NCBI RefSeq assembly: GCF_000374645.1
Contig: NZ_KB894801.1
Span: forward strand, 1 to 64,000
Direction: 5' to 3'
DNA length: 64,000 nucleotides
Source: Arhodomonas aquaeolei DSM 8974
Lineage (GTDB): Bacteria; Pseudomonadota; Gammaproteobacteria; Nitrococcales; Nitrococcaceae
Position 1 is the first letter of the stretch. Each line of letters starts with the position of its first letter. The position numbers and the translations under genes were made by a program. The notes under the pieces are model-generated. The model ran no database searches. It saw only the letters and a list, made by a program, of their open reading frames with translations, and had not been told where the DNA came from. Shown piece by piece: positions 31,929-40,902 of this stretch.

Positions 31929-31985
31929 AACGCTGTCAGACGACCATCAACCCCCCGCCAGCGCGCGGGCGCAGGAGGTGACGAC

Positions 31986-32576
31986 GTGACGGAACCCCGG
32001 CGGCTCGTTCTCGGCTCCGGCTCGCCCTACCGTGCGGCGCTCCTCGAGCGCCTGGGTCTCTCCTTCGAGCAGAGGAGCCCCGAGATCGATGAAGTCCGGC
32101 ACGGCGACGAGTCCCCGTCCGCACTGGTTGTACGCCTGGCGGCGGAGAAGGCCCGTGCGGCGGGCGCCGGCCTGGATGACGCACTGGTCATCGGCTGCGA
32201 TCAGGTGGCCTGTCTCGACGACGGTCACGTCCTTGGTAAGCCTGGGGATCGCGCCGGCGCGATCGCGCAGCTGCGGGCGGGCAGCGGCCGCCGGGTGGGT
32301 TTCCTGGTCGGTCTCGCCCTGCTCGACACCCGCACCGGGGCGCTCGCCGAGCGCCTGGAGACCGTCGACGTCGTCTTCCGCGATCTCTCCGCCGCCGAGA
32401 TCGAACGCTACGTCGACCGGGACCGGCCCTGGGACTGTGCGGGGGCGTTCCGCGCCGAGGGCCTCGGGATCGCGCTGTTCGAGGCGATCGAGGGCCGGGA
32501 CCCGAACACCCTCGTCGGCCTGCCCCTGATCGCCCTCGCAGAACTGCTGCGCGAGGCGGGGGTACCCCTGCCCTGA
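31986..32576 (+). CDS. yceF: Maf-family nucleoside triphosphate pyrophosphatase (YceF type)
   Basis: 196 residues. The N-terminal LGSGSPYRAALLERLG is the Maf signature in its YceF variant (SPYR); in the E. coli case this form prefers methylated GTP. A middle IGCDQVACLD provides the catalytic Asp region. The start is GTG 31986 with AGGAGGTG 5 nt upstream, close to full anti-Shine-Dalgarno pairing. It is divergent from yceD with 96 nt between them. Confidence 0.9.
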   Translation: MTEPRRLVLGSGSPYRAALLERLGLSFEQRSPEIDEVRHGDESPSALVVRLAAEKARAAGAGLDDALVIGCDQVACLDDGHVLGKPGDRAGAIAQLRAGSGRRVGFLVGLALLDTRTGALAERLETVDVVFRDLSAAEIERYVDRDRPWDCAGAFRAEGLGIALFEAIEGRDPNTLVGLPLIALAELLREAGVPLP

Positions 32577-32592
32577 CCCGGCACGGAACCGT

Positions 32593-33549
32593 CTAGCGCA
32601 CGGCACCGGTGAACGGCCCGCCGAACCGCTGGGCGAGACGCACCGCGGTCACGCCCAGGCGGTTCATGACCCGCTCCAGGAAGCCGCCCCGCGGGGTGTA
32701 GTCCACCGTGCGGGCCACGCCGACGACGTCCCGTGCGACCTCGTCCGGGGTGGCCAGTGCGTCCGCCAGGCCCAGGTCCACCGCGCGGGCACCGGTCCAG
32801 ACCAGCCCGGAGAAGATGTCGTCGCGGTCGCTGGCGAGCCGGTCGCCCCGGCCCTGCTTTACCGCGTCGATGAACTGCTGGTGGATCTCCTCGAGCATCG
32901 ACTGCACATGCTCCTCCACCGCCGGGTTTGTCTCGCTGAACGGATCGAGCATCGCCTTGTTGCGTCCGGCCGTGTAGAGCCGGCGCTCGATGCCGAGCTT
33001 CTCCATGGCCCCGGTGTAGCCGAATCCGCCCATGATCACGCCGATGGAGCCGACCAGCGATGCGGGGTCGGCGTAGATGCGGTCAGCCGCGGCGGCGACG
33101 TAGTACGCCCCGGACGCCGCGATGTCGCCGGTGACGGCGTACAGGGGTTTGTCCGGATGGGCGGCACGGAGCCGCTGGATCGCGGCGTAGATCCGGCGTG
33201 CCTGCACCGGGCTGCCGCCGGGGCTGTTGATGCGGAGCATGACCGCCCGCGCCCCGGAGGCGGAGAAGGCCTCCTCCAGGCCGTTGATGACGCGGTCGGC
33301 GCTGGCCGGGGTGTCGGCCGCGATGGTGCCGTCCAGGTCGACCACGGCCGTATGCGGCGCCGTGCCGGGCATCTGGGCTTCGCCCTGCAGCGACGGCAGG
33401 GTGAGCAGGAGGATCGCCACCAGGTAGGCCAGCAGCAGGAATTTGAACAGCAGGCCCCAGCGGCGCGCCCGCCGGCGCTCGCGGATGCCCTCCAGGGCGA
33501 TGTCGCGCAGGGTCGCCTGCGCCCAGTCGTCGCGCTCGTCCGTGGCCAT
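32593..33549 (-). CDS. sppA: Signal peptide peptidase SppA-like serine protease (S49)
   Basis: 318 residues: the short, single-domain form. One N-terminal membrane helix (about residues 32-52). The catalytic Ser is in DIAASGAYYVAAA and the Lys in AGRNKAMLDPF; MLRINSPGGSP holds the oxyanion segment. It degrades cleaved signal peptides in the inner membrane, facing the periplasm. It follows rluC after 3 nt and converges with yceF. Confidence 0.93.
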   Translation of the reverse strand: MATDERDDWAQATLRDIALEGIRERRRARRWGLLFKFLLLAYLVAILLLTLPSLQGEAQMPGTAPHTAVVDLDGTIAADTPASADRVINGLEEAFSASGARAVMLRINSPGGSPVQARRIYAAIQRLRAAHPDKPLYAVTGDIAASGAYYVAAAADRIYADPASLVGSIGVIMGGFGYTGAMEKLGIERRLYTAGRNKAMLDPFSETNPAVEEHVQSMLEEIHQQFIDAVKQGRGDRLASDRDDIFSGLVWTGARAVDLGLADALATPDEVARDVVGVARTVDYTPRGGFLERVMNRLGVTAVRLAQRFGGPFTGAVR

Positions 33550-33552
33550 CTG

Positions 33553-34503
33553 CTAGCTCTCCTTGTCCTGGTGGTGTTCGGAAAGGCGGTCGAGAAATCC
33601 GGTGAGTTCCGTGGGCAGCGGCGCCTCCACGGTCAGCCGCGTGCCGTCCGCTGCGGGCAGCGACAGCCGGGCGGCATGGAGGAACATCCGCCGCAGTCCG
33701 AGGCGGCGGGCCTCGCGGTTGCGTTCGTGCTCGCCGTAGCGGTCGTCGCCGGCGAGCGGCGTGCCCAGGTGGGCGGCATGGACACGGATCTGGTGCATCC
33801 GCCCGGTTTCGAGGTCGACGTCCACGAGGGTCCAGCCGGTATAGCGCCGGCGACGGTGAAAAACGCTGCGTGCCGGCCGCCCGGCCGCGCTCACCCGGAC
33901 CATGGATTCCCCGCCCGGTCCGCTCTGGCGCTCCAGTCGTGCCTCCACGGGTATCGTCGCCGCGCTCATCCCGCCGGCGAGCAGCGCGGTGTAGCGCTTG
34001 TCCAGCCCGCCCTCGCGCAGCGCCGCGTGCAGACGTTTCAGGGCGGCCCGGCGCTTGGCGACGACCAGGCAGCCGCTGGTGTCGCGGTCCAGGCGGTGGA
34101 CCAGATCCAGGAAGCGGCAGTCGGTGCGCAGCTGGCGCAGCGCCTCGATAACGCCGTAGCCGATGCCGCTGCCGCCGTGCACTGCCATGCCGGAGGGTTT
34201 GTCCACGACGATGATGTCGTCGTCCTCGTGGAGGATGCGGCTGCGCAGCCGCTCCAGCACCCGTGTCGAGGCCTCCTGCTGACTGCCCCGGCCTTCCCGC
34301 ACGGGCGGCAGGCGCAGGCGGTCACCGGCACGCAGGCGATACGTCGGTTTGGTGCGTGAGCCGTTGACACGGACCTCGCCGCGGCGCAACAGCCGGTAGA
34401 CCAGGCTTTTCGGTACGCCACGCAACTCACGGCTGATGTAGTTGTCTACCCGCTGGCCGTCGTATTCGGGGTCGATCTCGATGTGGCGGACCTGACTGCC
34501 CAT
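33553..34503 (-). CDS. rluC: 23S rRNA pseudouridine synthase RluC
   Basis: 316 residues. An S4 RNA-binding domain at the N terminus (about residues 15-75) is followed by the RluA-family catalytic domain with LVHRLDRDTSGCLV, where the second Asp is catalytic. It modifies three uridines of 23S rRNA in E. coli. Its place, divergent from rne, is the classic gammaproteobacterial arrangement and supports RluC over RluD. Confidence 0.93.
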   Translation of the reverse strand: MGSQVRHIEIDPEYDGQRVDNYISRELRGVPKSLVYRLLRRGEVRVNGSRTKPTYRLRAGDRLRLPPVREGRGSQQEASTRVLERLRSRILHEDDDIIVVDKPSGMAVHGGSGIGYGVIEALRQLRTDCRFLDLVHRLDRDTSGCLVVAKRRAALKRLHAALREGGLDKRYTALLAGGMSAATIPVEARLERQSGPGGESMVRVSAAGRPARSVFHRRRRYTGWTLVDVDLETGRMHQIRVHAAHLGTPLAGDDRYGEHERNREARRLGLRRMFLHAARLSLPAADGTRLTVEAPLPTELTGFLDRLSEHHQDKES

Positions 34504-35082
34504 GCGCGCTCCGCGGCGTGAGAAAGGGAGGTTTATGGCGGAAGCTCATCATACTAACCCGGCCACGGCCGGTGTCACCCCCTCGCAGTGTCCGAACGCC
34601 CGGCCGAAGCCGCCGGCCGGCCCGCCGGAGGGCGGTGCTGGCGGTGGCCGCAGGGGTGACAATGCATTCATTGCTTGGAAGGCAACTGTCAACGTTGGTA
34701 TATTTGCAACGCTGTTACACGGCCCAAAAGCGCGTGATCAAAGCGCCGGCCGGTAGCCGCATGGATAAAGATTGCAGGCTGCGCGCGGCATCTTCACCGG
34801 CGCGCGGCCAAACTGCAGTTGCCCGTTACTGTCAATCACCCGCGCGGACGCATGTTCCGTGTGGCCAATGCGCCCCCCGGCGCCGGCGTCTTATCCGCGA
34901 AATGTCTGGATTCATCGTGTCCCGAATGATTGCTGCGCTTCTCGGCCCCTGGCTGGCCGAAGGGGCTGCGGCGCTGGCCGGAGACGGTCGTGGCGCGCAC
35001 GCGCCACGGCTGGCGGCACGATCGCTTCCCAACGGATTTGGCGAGGCGGCTGACCGGGTCGAGCGCCGGAGACCCCCCCGTT
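34504..35082 (+). other. rne upstream region and long mRNA leader, no gene seen
   Basis: This 579-nt gap between rluC and rne has no convincing coding sequence. From 34540 to 34660 it is GC-rich; an AT-richer stretch (34660-34720) holds the rne promoter. The remaining 370 nt would be transcribed as leader. In E. coli an equally long (361 nt) rne leader lets RNase E limit its own synthesis, and the same is likely here. No strong anti-Shine-Dalgarno site precedes the ATG (CGGAG is 13 nt away). Confidence 0.6.
34675..34704 (+). promoter_or_regulatory. Probable rne promoter
   Basis: TTGGAA (34675-34680) and TATATT (34699-34704) with an 18 nt spacer. Both elements match 4-5 of 6 positions. Start would be near 34711, giving a leader of about 370 nt. 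Confidence 0.6.
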
Positions 35083-38000
35083 ATGAAACGAATGCTGATC
35101 AACGCCACGCAGCCGGAAGAGCTGCGTGTCGCCCTCGTGGACGGCCAGTCCCTCTACGACCTGGACATCGAGACCCCTTCCCGGGAGCGCAAGAAGGCGA
35201 ACGTCTACAAGGGTAAGATCACCCGCGTCGAGCCCAGCCTCGAGGCCGCGTTCGTCCAGTACGGCGCGGAGCGCCACGGCTTCCTGCCGTTCAAGGAGAT
35301 CGCACGCAGCTATTTCCAGGGCGGCGACGACGCCGACCCCGGCAAAGTCAGCATCCAGGACGTCATCAAGGAAGGCCAGGAGGTCGTCGTCCAGGTCGAG
35401 AAGGAGGAGCGCGGCAACAAGGGCGCGGCGCTCACCACCTTCGTCAGCCTCGCCGGGCGCTATCTCGTCCTGATGCCGAACAATCCCCGTGCCGGCGGCG
35501 TCTCCCGCCGCATCGAGGGTGCCGACCGCACGGAGATCCGCGACGCCCTGCGCGAGCTCGAGGTGCCGGAAGGCATGGGCCTGATCGTGCGTACCGCGGG
35601 CGTCGGCCGTACCGTCGAGGAGCTTCAGTGGGACCTCGACTATCTCCTCAATCTCTGGAAGGCCATCCAGAAGGCTGCTCATGAGCGTTCCGCCCCTTTC
35701 CTGATCTATCAGGAGAGCAACGTCATCATCCGTGCGCTGCGCGACTACCTGCGCTCGGATATCGGCGAGGTCCTGATCGACGACGAGGAGGTCTACGGCC
35801 AGGCCCGTGAGTTCATGCAGCAGGTGATGCCGCAGAACCTCTCGCGGCTCAAGCGCTACGACGACGAGGTCCCGCTGTTCACCCGCTACCAGATCGAGAG
35901 CCAGATCGAGTCCGCGTTCCAGCGCGAGGTCCGGCTCCCGAGCGGCGGCGCCATCGTGATCGATCACACCGAGGCGCTGATCTCCATCGACATCAACTCC
36001 TCGCGTGCCACCAAGGGCGCCGATATCGAGGAGACCGCCTTCAACACCAATCTCGAGGCCGCCGATGAGATCGCGCGCCAGCTGCGCCTGCGTGACCTCG
36101 GCGGCCTGATCGTCATCGACTTCATCGACATGGGGCCCAACCGCAATCAGCGCGAGGTGGAAAACCGCCTGCGCGAGGCGGTGAAGCAGGACCGTGCCCG
36201 TGTCCAGGTCAGCCGCATCTCGCGCTTCGGCTTGCTGGAGATGTCGCGCCAGCGCCTGCGTTCCTCGCTGGGCGAGTCCAGCCAGGAGATCTGCAGCCGT
36301 TGCGGGGGCCAGGGTACGATCCGCAGCGTCGAGTCGCTGGCACTGTCGATCCTGCGCATCGTCGAAGAGGAGGCGATGAAGGACAAGACGGGCAAGGTGC
36401 TCGCCCAGCTGCCCGTCGACGTAGGCACCTTCCTCCTCAACGAGAAGCGCTCGGCGATCAGCGAAATCGAGCAGCGCAACAGCGTCGACATCATCCTGAT
36501 CCCGAATCGCAACCTGGAGACGCCGCACTACGAGGTCCATCGGATCCGCAGTGACGACAGCTCCCACGACGACGCCAGCTATCAGCTCGCCTCCTCCGAC
36601 GAGGGCCAGAGCGAGGCGGAGCGGCTCATGACCTCGGAGCGGCCGAAGGCCGAGCAGCCCGCGGTGAAATCGGTGCGCCCGAGCAAGCCGGCACCCGCGT
36701 CCAGGCCCGCTGCCAGCCGTTCCGAGGGCGAGGCGGAGGACAAGACCGTGTCCGAGCCGGCCCAGACCCGTAACGAGGCGCAACGCCCGGCTGCGGCGCT
36801 CCCGGCGGAGCCGGCCCGTGCGCTGGGTGGCTTTTTCGGCTGGCTGCGCAAGATCGTCGTCGGCGACGGCGAGGATGAGAGCGCCCGCCGTCAGGCGATG
36901 GCGACCCCGGCCGAGGATGGTTCCCGCAAGGAGGATCGCTCCCGCAAGGAAGAACAACCGAAGGCCGCCCCCGCGGCCTCCGGCAAGAGTGGCTCCGGCA
37001 GCAAGGGCAACGCGCAGGCGGCCCAGGAGGCCCGGTCCGGCGGCGGCGAAGGGAAAGGCAAGGCAGGCGGTCGCGGCGGCCAGCGGGACGAGCGCTCCGG
37101 CAAGGGCCGCAAGGACGGCGAGAGTCGCAAGGACGACGGTGGTGGCGACCGCCGGCGCGGTGGCGATGACGAGTCCGCCCCGCGCAAGCGCAATGGTAAC
37201 GGCGGCCGCAAGCCCGCCTCTGCGGATGAGCGCGGTCGCAGTGCCGGAGCGGAGACAAACGAGACCAAGGTGGCGGACGAGACGAAAACGGCCGAGGCCG
37301 CCGAGGCCGGCAAGTCCGAGAGTGGCGGTGAGACAGCCCGCAGCGATGACGGGCGCGGCGGCAGCCAGCGCAGCTCCGGCCGCAGCCGCCGGGGACGCCG
37401 GGGTGGCCGTCGTCGCCGCCGTTCCAGCCGTCCGGGCCAGGAAGGTAACGGCAGCGAGACCGCCGAGGCCGGCACCGATGGTGACGCTGACACGGATACC
37501 GCTGCAGCGCCGTCCCCGCAGTCCGGGAAGGATGCCGGCAGCGGGAAGCCGTCGAAGCAGCCGGCGGGTGGCGAGTCCGGGCAGGAAAGTGCCGTGGCGG
37601 CTGACGGGGACGACAAGCCGGTGAAGGAGACCGCGGCGAAGGCGGCCCGTGACAAGGACGGGACCCGCTCCGGCAAGGACAGGAAATCCGACCGGTCCGG
37701 GGCCGACGAACCGGAGAAGTCCGGCGAGGGCCGCAAGGGCGGCAAACGCCGCGACGAGGCGGCCAATGATCCCCGCCGCTGGTCGGGGCGGCCGCGCATC
37801 CCGGCCGACGGCGGACAGCCCCGGGGCGCCGGAACTGATACCACGGGATCGGACAGGACCGGTACGGCGGCTTCTGCCGCGACGGATGGGGCCGCGGCCG
37901 GGGCGCCGGTGCAGGATACGGCCGCGGGTACAGAGCCCGCGGTGCCGGAGAAGCCGCAGCGCGCGGCGGAGGACGCCGGTACGTCGGGGGATACCGCCGG

Positions 38001-38427
38001 CGAGGCGTCCGGCGACCGCCCTGCCCCGGACGCGGCTGCGCCGGCGGCCGGGACTCGGGCCGCATCCCCGGCAGCGGGTGACACCGTTGAGGAGAAGGCA
38101 CCTGCGGGCCAGCCGGAGGCGCCGTCGGTGAGCGACGCCCCGGAGACGGCGGCGGGAGCGGCTGACCGGGAGCCGGAGTCGGGTGCCTCGACGGCGGCGA
38201 GCACCGGGAGCGGGGTCGGCGGCGAGGACGAGGCGCACGACACGTCCTCGACGAAGGCTACCGGTAACCCCGAGGCGGAGGAGCCTGCGGCGTCGGACGG
38301 CGATGATGATCACCGGCGTCACGAGTCCGGGTCGCCCGCCACGGAGGAGTCTTCGGACGAGTCGGACCCCGGCTCGGACTCCGACGGCGGACCGGTCCAT
38401 CACGGCTCCGGATCGTCCGTGACCTGA
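35083..38427 (+). CDS. rne: Ribonuclease E
   Basis: 1114 residues. The S1 domain lies at about 35-125 and the catalytic core has D303 (SIDIN) and D346 (VIDFIDM). The zinc-link C404 and C407 (CSRC) are also at the E. coli positions, so the N-terminal half aligns without gaps. After about residue 530 comes a long disordered tail rich in Glu, Lys, Arg, Gly and Ala. Near 578-592 an amphipathic helix ([14 protein letters not shown]) could anchor the enzyme to the membrane, like segment A of E. coli. Around 763-785 there is an Arg-rich RNA-binding patch. It initiates mRNA decay and rRNA/tRNA processing. The last 250 residues are mostly Ala/Gly/Asp/Glu. Confidence 0.97.
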   Translation: MKRMLINATQPEELRVALVDGQSLYDLDIETPSRERKKANVYKGKITRVEPSLEAAFVQYGAERHGFLPFKEIARSYFQGGDDADPGKVSIQDVIKEGQEVVVQVEKEERGNKGAALTTFVSLAGRYLVLMPNNPRAGGVSRRIEGADRTEIRDALRELEVPEGMGLIVRTAGVGRTVEELQWDLDYLLNLWKAIQKAAHERSAPFLIYQESNVIIRALRDYLRSDIGEVLIDDEEVYGQAREFMQQVMPQNLSRLKRYDDEVPLFTRYQIESQIESAFQREVRLPSGGAIVIDHTEALISIDINSSRATKGADIEETAFNTNLEAADEIARQLRLRDLGGLIVIDFIDMGPNRNQREVENRLREAVKQDRARVQVSRISRFGLLEMSRQRLRSSLGESSQEICSRCGGQGTIRSVESLALSILRIVEEEAMKDKTGKVLAQLPVDVGTFLLNEKRSAISEIEQRNSVDIILIPNRNLETPHYEVHRIRSDDSSHDDASYQLASSDEGQSEAERLMTSERPKAEQPAVKSVRPSKPAPASRPAASRSEGEAEDKTVSEPAQTRNEAQRPAAALPAEPARALGGFFGWLRKIVVGDGEDESARRQAMATPAEDGSRKEDRSRKEEQPKAAPAASGKSGSGSKGNAQAAQEARSGGGEGKGKAGGRGGQRDERSGKGRKDGESRKDDGGGDRRRGGDDESAPRKRNGNGGRKPASADERGRSAGAETNETKVADETKTAEAAEAGKSESGGETARSDDGRGGSQRSSGRSRRGRRGGRRRRRSSRPGQEGNGSETAEAGTDGDADTDTAAAPSPQSGKDAGSGKPSKQPAGGESGQESAVAADGDDKPVKETAAKAARDKDGTRSGKDRKSDRSGADEPEKSGEGRKGGKRRDEAANDPRRWSGRPRIPADGGQPRGAGTDTTGSDRTGTAASAATDGAAAGAPVQDTAAGTEPAVPEKPQRAAEDAGTSGDTAGEASGDRPAPDAAAPAAGTRAASPAAGDTVEEKAPAGQPEAPSVSDAPETAAGAADREPESGASTAASTGSGVGGEDEAHDTSSTKATGNPEAEEPAASDGDDDHRRHESGSPATEESSDESDPGSDSDGGPVHHGSGSSVT

Positions 38428-38467
38428 CTGCGGACGATGCCGTCGGGGCGGTCGGCCCCGGCACGGG

Positions 38468-38498
38468 CATACCGGGCGGCATCATGCCGCCCGGTATG
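38468..38498 (+). terminator. rne terminator hairpin
   Basis: A 14-bp perfect stem, CATACCGGGCGGCA (38468-38481) pairing with its complement (38485-38498), loop TCA, 40 nt after the rne stop. It is followed by TTACCCGCC with no long T run. This is the strongest hairpin in the window. Confidence 0.8.
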
Positions 38499-38557
38499 TT
38501 ACCCGCCTTCCTGCCGGCGCGACCGGCTCTTGAGAATTCCCTTGTATATAATGACTT

Positions 38558-38578
38558 GCGGCATATTTGCGATGCCGC
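38558..38578 (-). terminator. Hairpin downstream of the phosphatase gene
   Basis: GCGGCAT (38558-38564) pairs with ATGCCGC (38572-38578). On the minus strand it follows the phosphatase stop by 21 nt and is followed by an AT-rich stretch (AAGTCATTATATAC), compatible with termination. The same stretch holds TATAAT on the plus strand (38548-38553) without a good -35. Confidence 0.5.
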
Positions 38579-38599
38579 CGTGAAGGCCGTTCGTCCGGT

Positions 38600-39091
38600 T
38601 CAGAGGCCGTGATCGCGCCGGATGGCCGTCAGCAGTCCGGCGGACGCCTCGTCCACGAGGTCGAAAACGTGCTCGAAGCCGTCCCCGCCGCCGTAGTAGG
38701 GGTCCGGTACTTCGCTTTCCGGACGGTCCGCGGCGAAGCTCAGGAAACGGTGGATATGCTCCCGCGCGGACGGCGGTGCGTCGGCGACGAGGATGCCGTA
38801 GTTCGCCTCGTCCATGGCAAGGATGTAGTCGAAGGCCTCGAAGTCGTAGCTGTCCACCTGGCGGGCTCTCAGCCCGGAAATATCGATCCCCCGGGCCGTG
38901 GCCGCTTCCTGCGCACGCCGGTCCGGGGCGCGGCCGATGTGGAATCCGTGAGTGCCTGCGGAGTCGACGTCGATGATGTCACCGAGACCGGCGGCCTCCA
39001 CGTGGGCGCGGAACACACCCTCCGCCGTCGGTGAGCGGCAGATGTTGCCCATGCACACCATCAGGACCCGGATAAACCGCTTTTCAGTCAT
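38600..39091 (-). CDS. Low-molecular-weight protein-tyrosine phosphatase
   Basis: 163 residues. The P-loop has C13 and R19 in VCMGNICRSPTA; the general acid Asp is in VPDPYYGG. It removes phosphate from tyrosine in the cytosol. In polysaccharide loci such enzymes act with a tyrosine autokinase, but none is in the window, so the target is open. It lies downstream of kdsB with 90 nt between, possibly in one unit with the exbB-kdsB run. Confidence 0.93.
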   Translation of the reverse strand: MTEKRFIRVLMVCMGNICRSPTAEGVFRAHVEAAGLGDIIDVDSAGTHGFHIGRAPDRRAQEAATARGIDISGLRARQVDSYDFEAFDYILAMDEANYGILVADAPPSAREHIHRFLSFAADRPESEVPDPYYGGGDGFEHVFDLVDEASAGLLTAIRRDHGL

Positions 39092-39181
39092 AGGCTTGCT
39101 CTGTCTCCATCGTGTCGGTAACAGTGGGCCCGCACCCGCGCGTGGTGTGGGCCGGCCCCGGGGCGTGAGGTTGCCGCCGGA

Positions 39182-39931
39182 TCATTCCGGGGACCCGTCG
39201 CGCAGCGCCGCCGTGACCCGGGAGACGTCCTCCGGCGTGTCCACGCCGTGCCCGGGTACCGCCGGCGCGGGCGCGACATGAATGCGGTAGCCGTGCCACA
39301 GGGCGCGTAGCTGCTCGAGCTTTTCGGCCTCTTCCAGCGGGCTGGGTTCCAGTGAGGCAAAGGCACGGAGGAACCCGGCGCGGTATCCGTAGACGCCGAG
39401 ATGGCGGTGGTGCAGCCCCGGGTGCGGGGCGCCGTCGCGCACGTAGGGGATCGGCGCGCGGCTGAAATACAGGGCGTAGCCGTGACGGTCGGTGACGACC
39501 TTCACCACGTCCGGCCGCGCCGCCATGTCGGCGTCCAGCGGCGTGGACAGGGTCGCGATGTCGGCGTCGCGGTGATGCTCCAGGGCATCGGCGACCCCCT
39601 GCAGTAGTGCGGGCGGCATCAACGGCTCGTCGCCCTGGAGGTTGACCACGATGGCGTCGTCCGCCAGTCCGCAGTGCCGGACCACCTCGCCGAGGCGGTC
39701 GGTGCCGGTGGGGTGTGCCGGGTCCGTGTGCACCACCTCGCTCCCGATGGCGCTGCAGGCGCCCGCTATCCGGGCGTCGTCGGTGGCGACGATCACCCGG
39801 GCGGCACCGCTCTCGCGGGCGCGGCGGATGACGTGGGCGATCATCGGCTCGCCGGCGAGCTCGATCAGCGGCTTGCCGGGCAGGCGCGTCGAGGCGTAAC
39901 GCGCCGGGATGACAACGGTGAATGCCTGCAT
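39182..39931 (-). CDS. kdsB: CMP-Kdo synthetase (3-deoxy-manno-octulosonate cytidylyltransferase)
   Basis: 249 residues. The nucleotide-binding opening VVIPARYASTRLPGKPL and the NLQGDEPL segment are diagnostic. It activates Kdo with CTP for inner-core lipopolysaccharide. The start ATG 39931 overlaps the lpxK stop by one base (TGATG). Confidence 0.96.
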   Translation of the reverse strand: MQAFTVVIPARYASTRLPGKPLIELAGEPMIAHVIRRARESGAARVIVATDDARIAGACSAIGSEVVHTDPAHPTGTDRLGEVVRHCGLADDAIVVNLQGDEPLMPPALLQGVADALEHHRDADIATLSTPLDADMAARPDVVKVVTDRHGYALYFSRAPIPYVRDGAPHPGLHHRHLGVYGYRAGFLRAFASLEPSPLEEAEKLEQLRALWHGYRIHVAPAPAVPGHGVDTPEDVSRVTAALRDGSPE

Positions 39932-40902
39932 CAGCTCGCTTGCCCTCCTTGTGTGAGGCGGTCCAGGAGACGGTCTATCGCGGCCGCCGCTGCCGGGTCC
40001 GGAACAGCGGTCACCGGCAGGAACCACGCCTGCGAGGCCCCGGGGCATTTCACGGCGTCCTTCTCGGTCATGATCACCGGCAGGCCGTCGCCGAAGTCGA
40101 GCTCTCCAGGCACAAAGGCATGGTGGTCGGCGAAGGCATGGGGGATCACCTCGTAGCCCATCGTGCGTAGTGTGGCGAAAAAGCGCCCGGGATGCCCGAT
40201 CCCGGCGACGGCGTGCACCCGCTGCCCGGCATGCGGCGTCGGCCCGGTGTCACCGGACAGCGGCCGGAGCTCGCCGGGCGCCAGTGCGTAATGGCCCCTG
40301 GCCCCGGGCCATGCCGCGCCCTGGGCGATGACGATATCCACGTCCGCGAGCCGGTCCGGCGGCTCCCGCAGCGGCCCGGCAGGCAGGCAGCGACGGTTGC
40401 CGAGCCCCCGCGCGGCATCCACCACGGCGATTTCCGCGTCCCGGTGCAGGCGGTAGTGCTGCATGCCGTCGTCGCTCACGATCAGATCGCATCCCGCCTC
40501 CACCAGCAGCCGGGCCGCGGCGACGCGGTCGGGACCGGCAGCGACCGGGCAGCCCGTGCGCCGTGCGATCAGCACCGCCTCGTCACCCACTGCCGCGGGG
40601 TCGCTGTCCGGGGCGACGCGCTGCGGCCAGTGCCGGGCACCGCCGCCGTAGCCCCGGAGCACGACGCCGCAGCGCCGGCCACGGTTCCGGAGGTGCTCCG
40701 CGAGGTGAATGACCAGCGGTGTCTTGCCGCTGCCGCCCACGAACAGGTTGCCCACCACGAGCACCGGCACCGGCAGGCGTACCGCCCGTGATTGCCAGTA
40801 GCGACGGCGGGCCCGTCCGGCAGCGGCGTAGAGTGCGCCCAGTGGTGACAGCAGCCGGTCCGTCAGGCGGCGGTGTAGCCACCAGCCCGGGATGCCCGTC
40901 AT
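39931..40902 (-). CDS. lpxK: Tetraacyldisaccharide 4'-kinase
   Basis: 323 residues. P-loop GNLFVGGSGKTPLV after an N-terminal membrane-associated segment, the catalytic DDGMQHY and the late TEKDAVKC. It phosphorylates the lipid A precursor at the 4' position on the inner membrane. It overlaps msbA by 4 nt (ATGA), the conserved msbA-lpxK coupling. Confidence 0.96.
   Translation of the reverse strand: MTGIPGWWLHRRLTDRLLSPLGALYAAAGRARRRYWQSRAVRLPVPVLVVGNLFVGGSGKTPLVIHLAEHLRNRGRRCGVVLRGYGGGARHWPQRVAPDSDPAAVGDEAVLIARRTGCPVAAGPDRVAAARLLVEAGCDLIVSDDGMQHYRLHRDAEIAVVDAARGLGNRRCLPAGPLREPPDRLADVDIVIAQGAAWPGARGHYALAPGELRPLSGDTGPTPHAGQRVHAVAGIGHPGRFFATLRTMGYEVIPHAFADHHAFVPGELDFGDGLPVIMTEKDAVKCPGASQAWFLPVTAVPDPAAAAAIDRLLDRLTQGGQAS

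Noticed and set aside
34912-38403. A very long open frame (over 1100 codons) on the minus strand opposite rne
   Set aside because: It mirrors the rne coding sequence, has no known domain, and its length is explained by the codon bias of a very GC-rich gene on the other strand.
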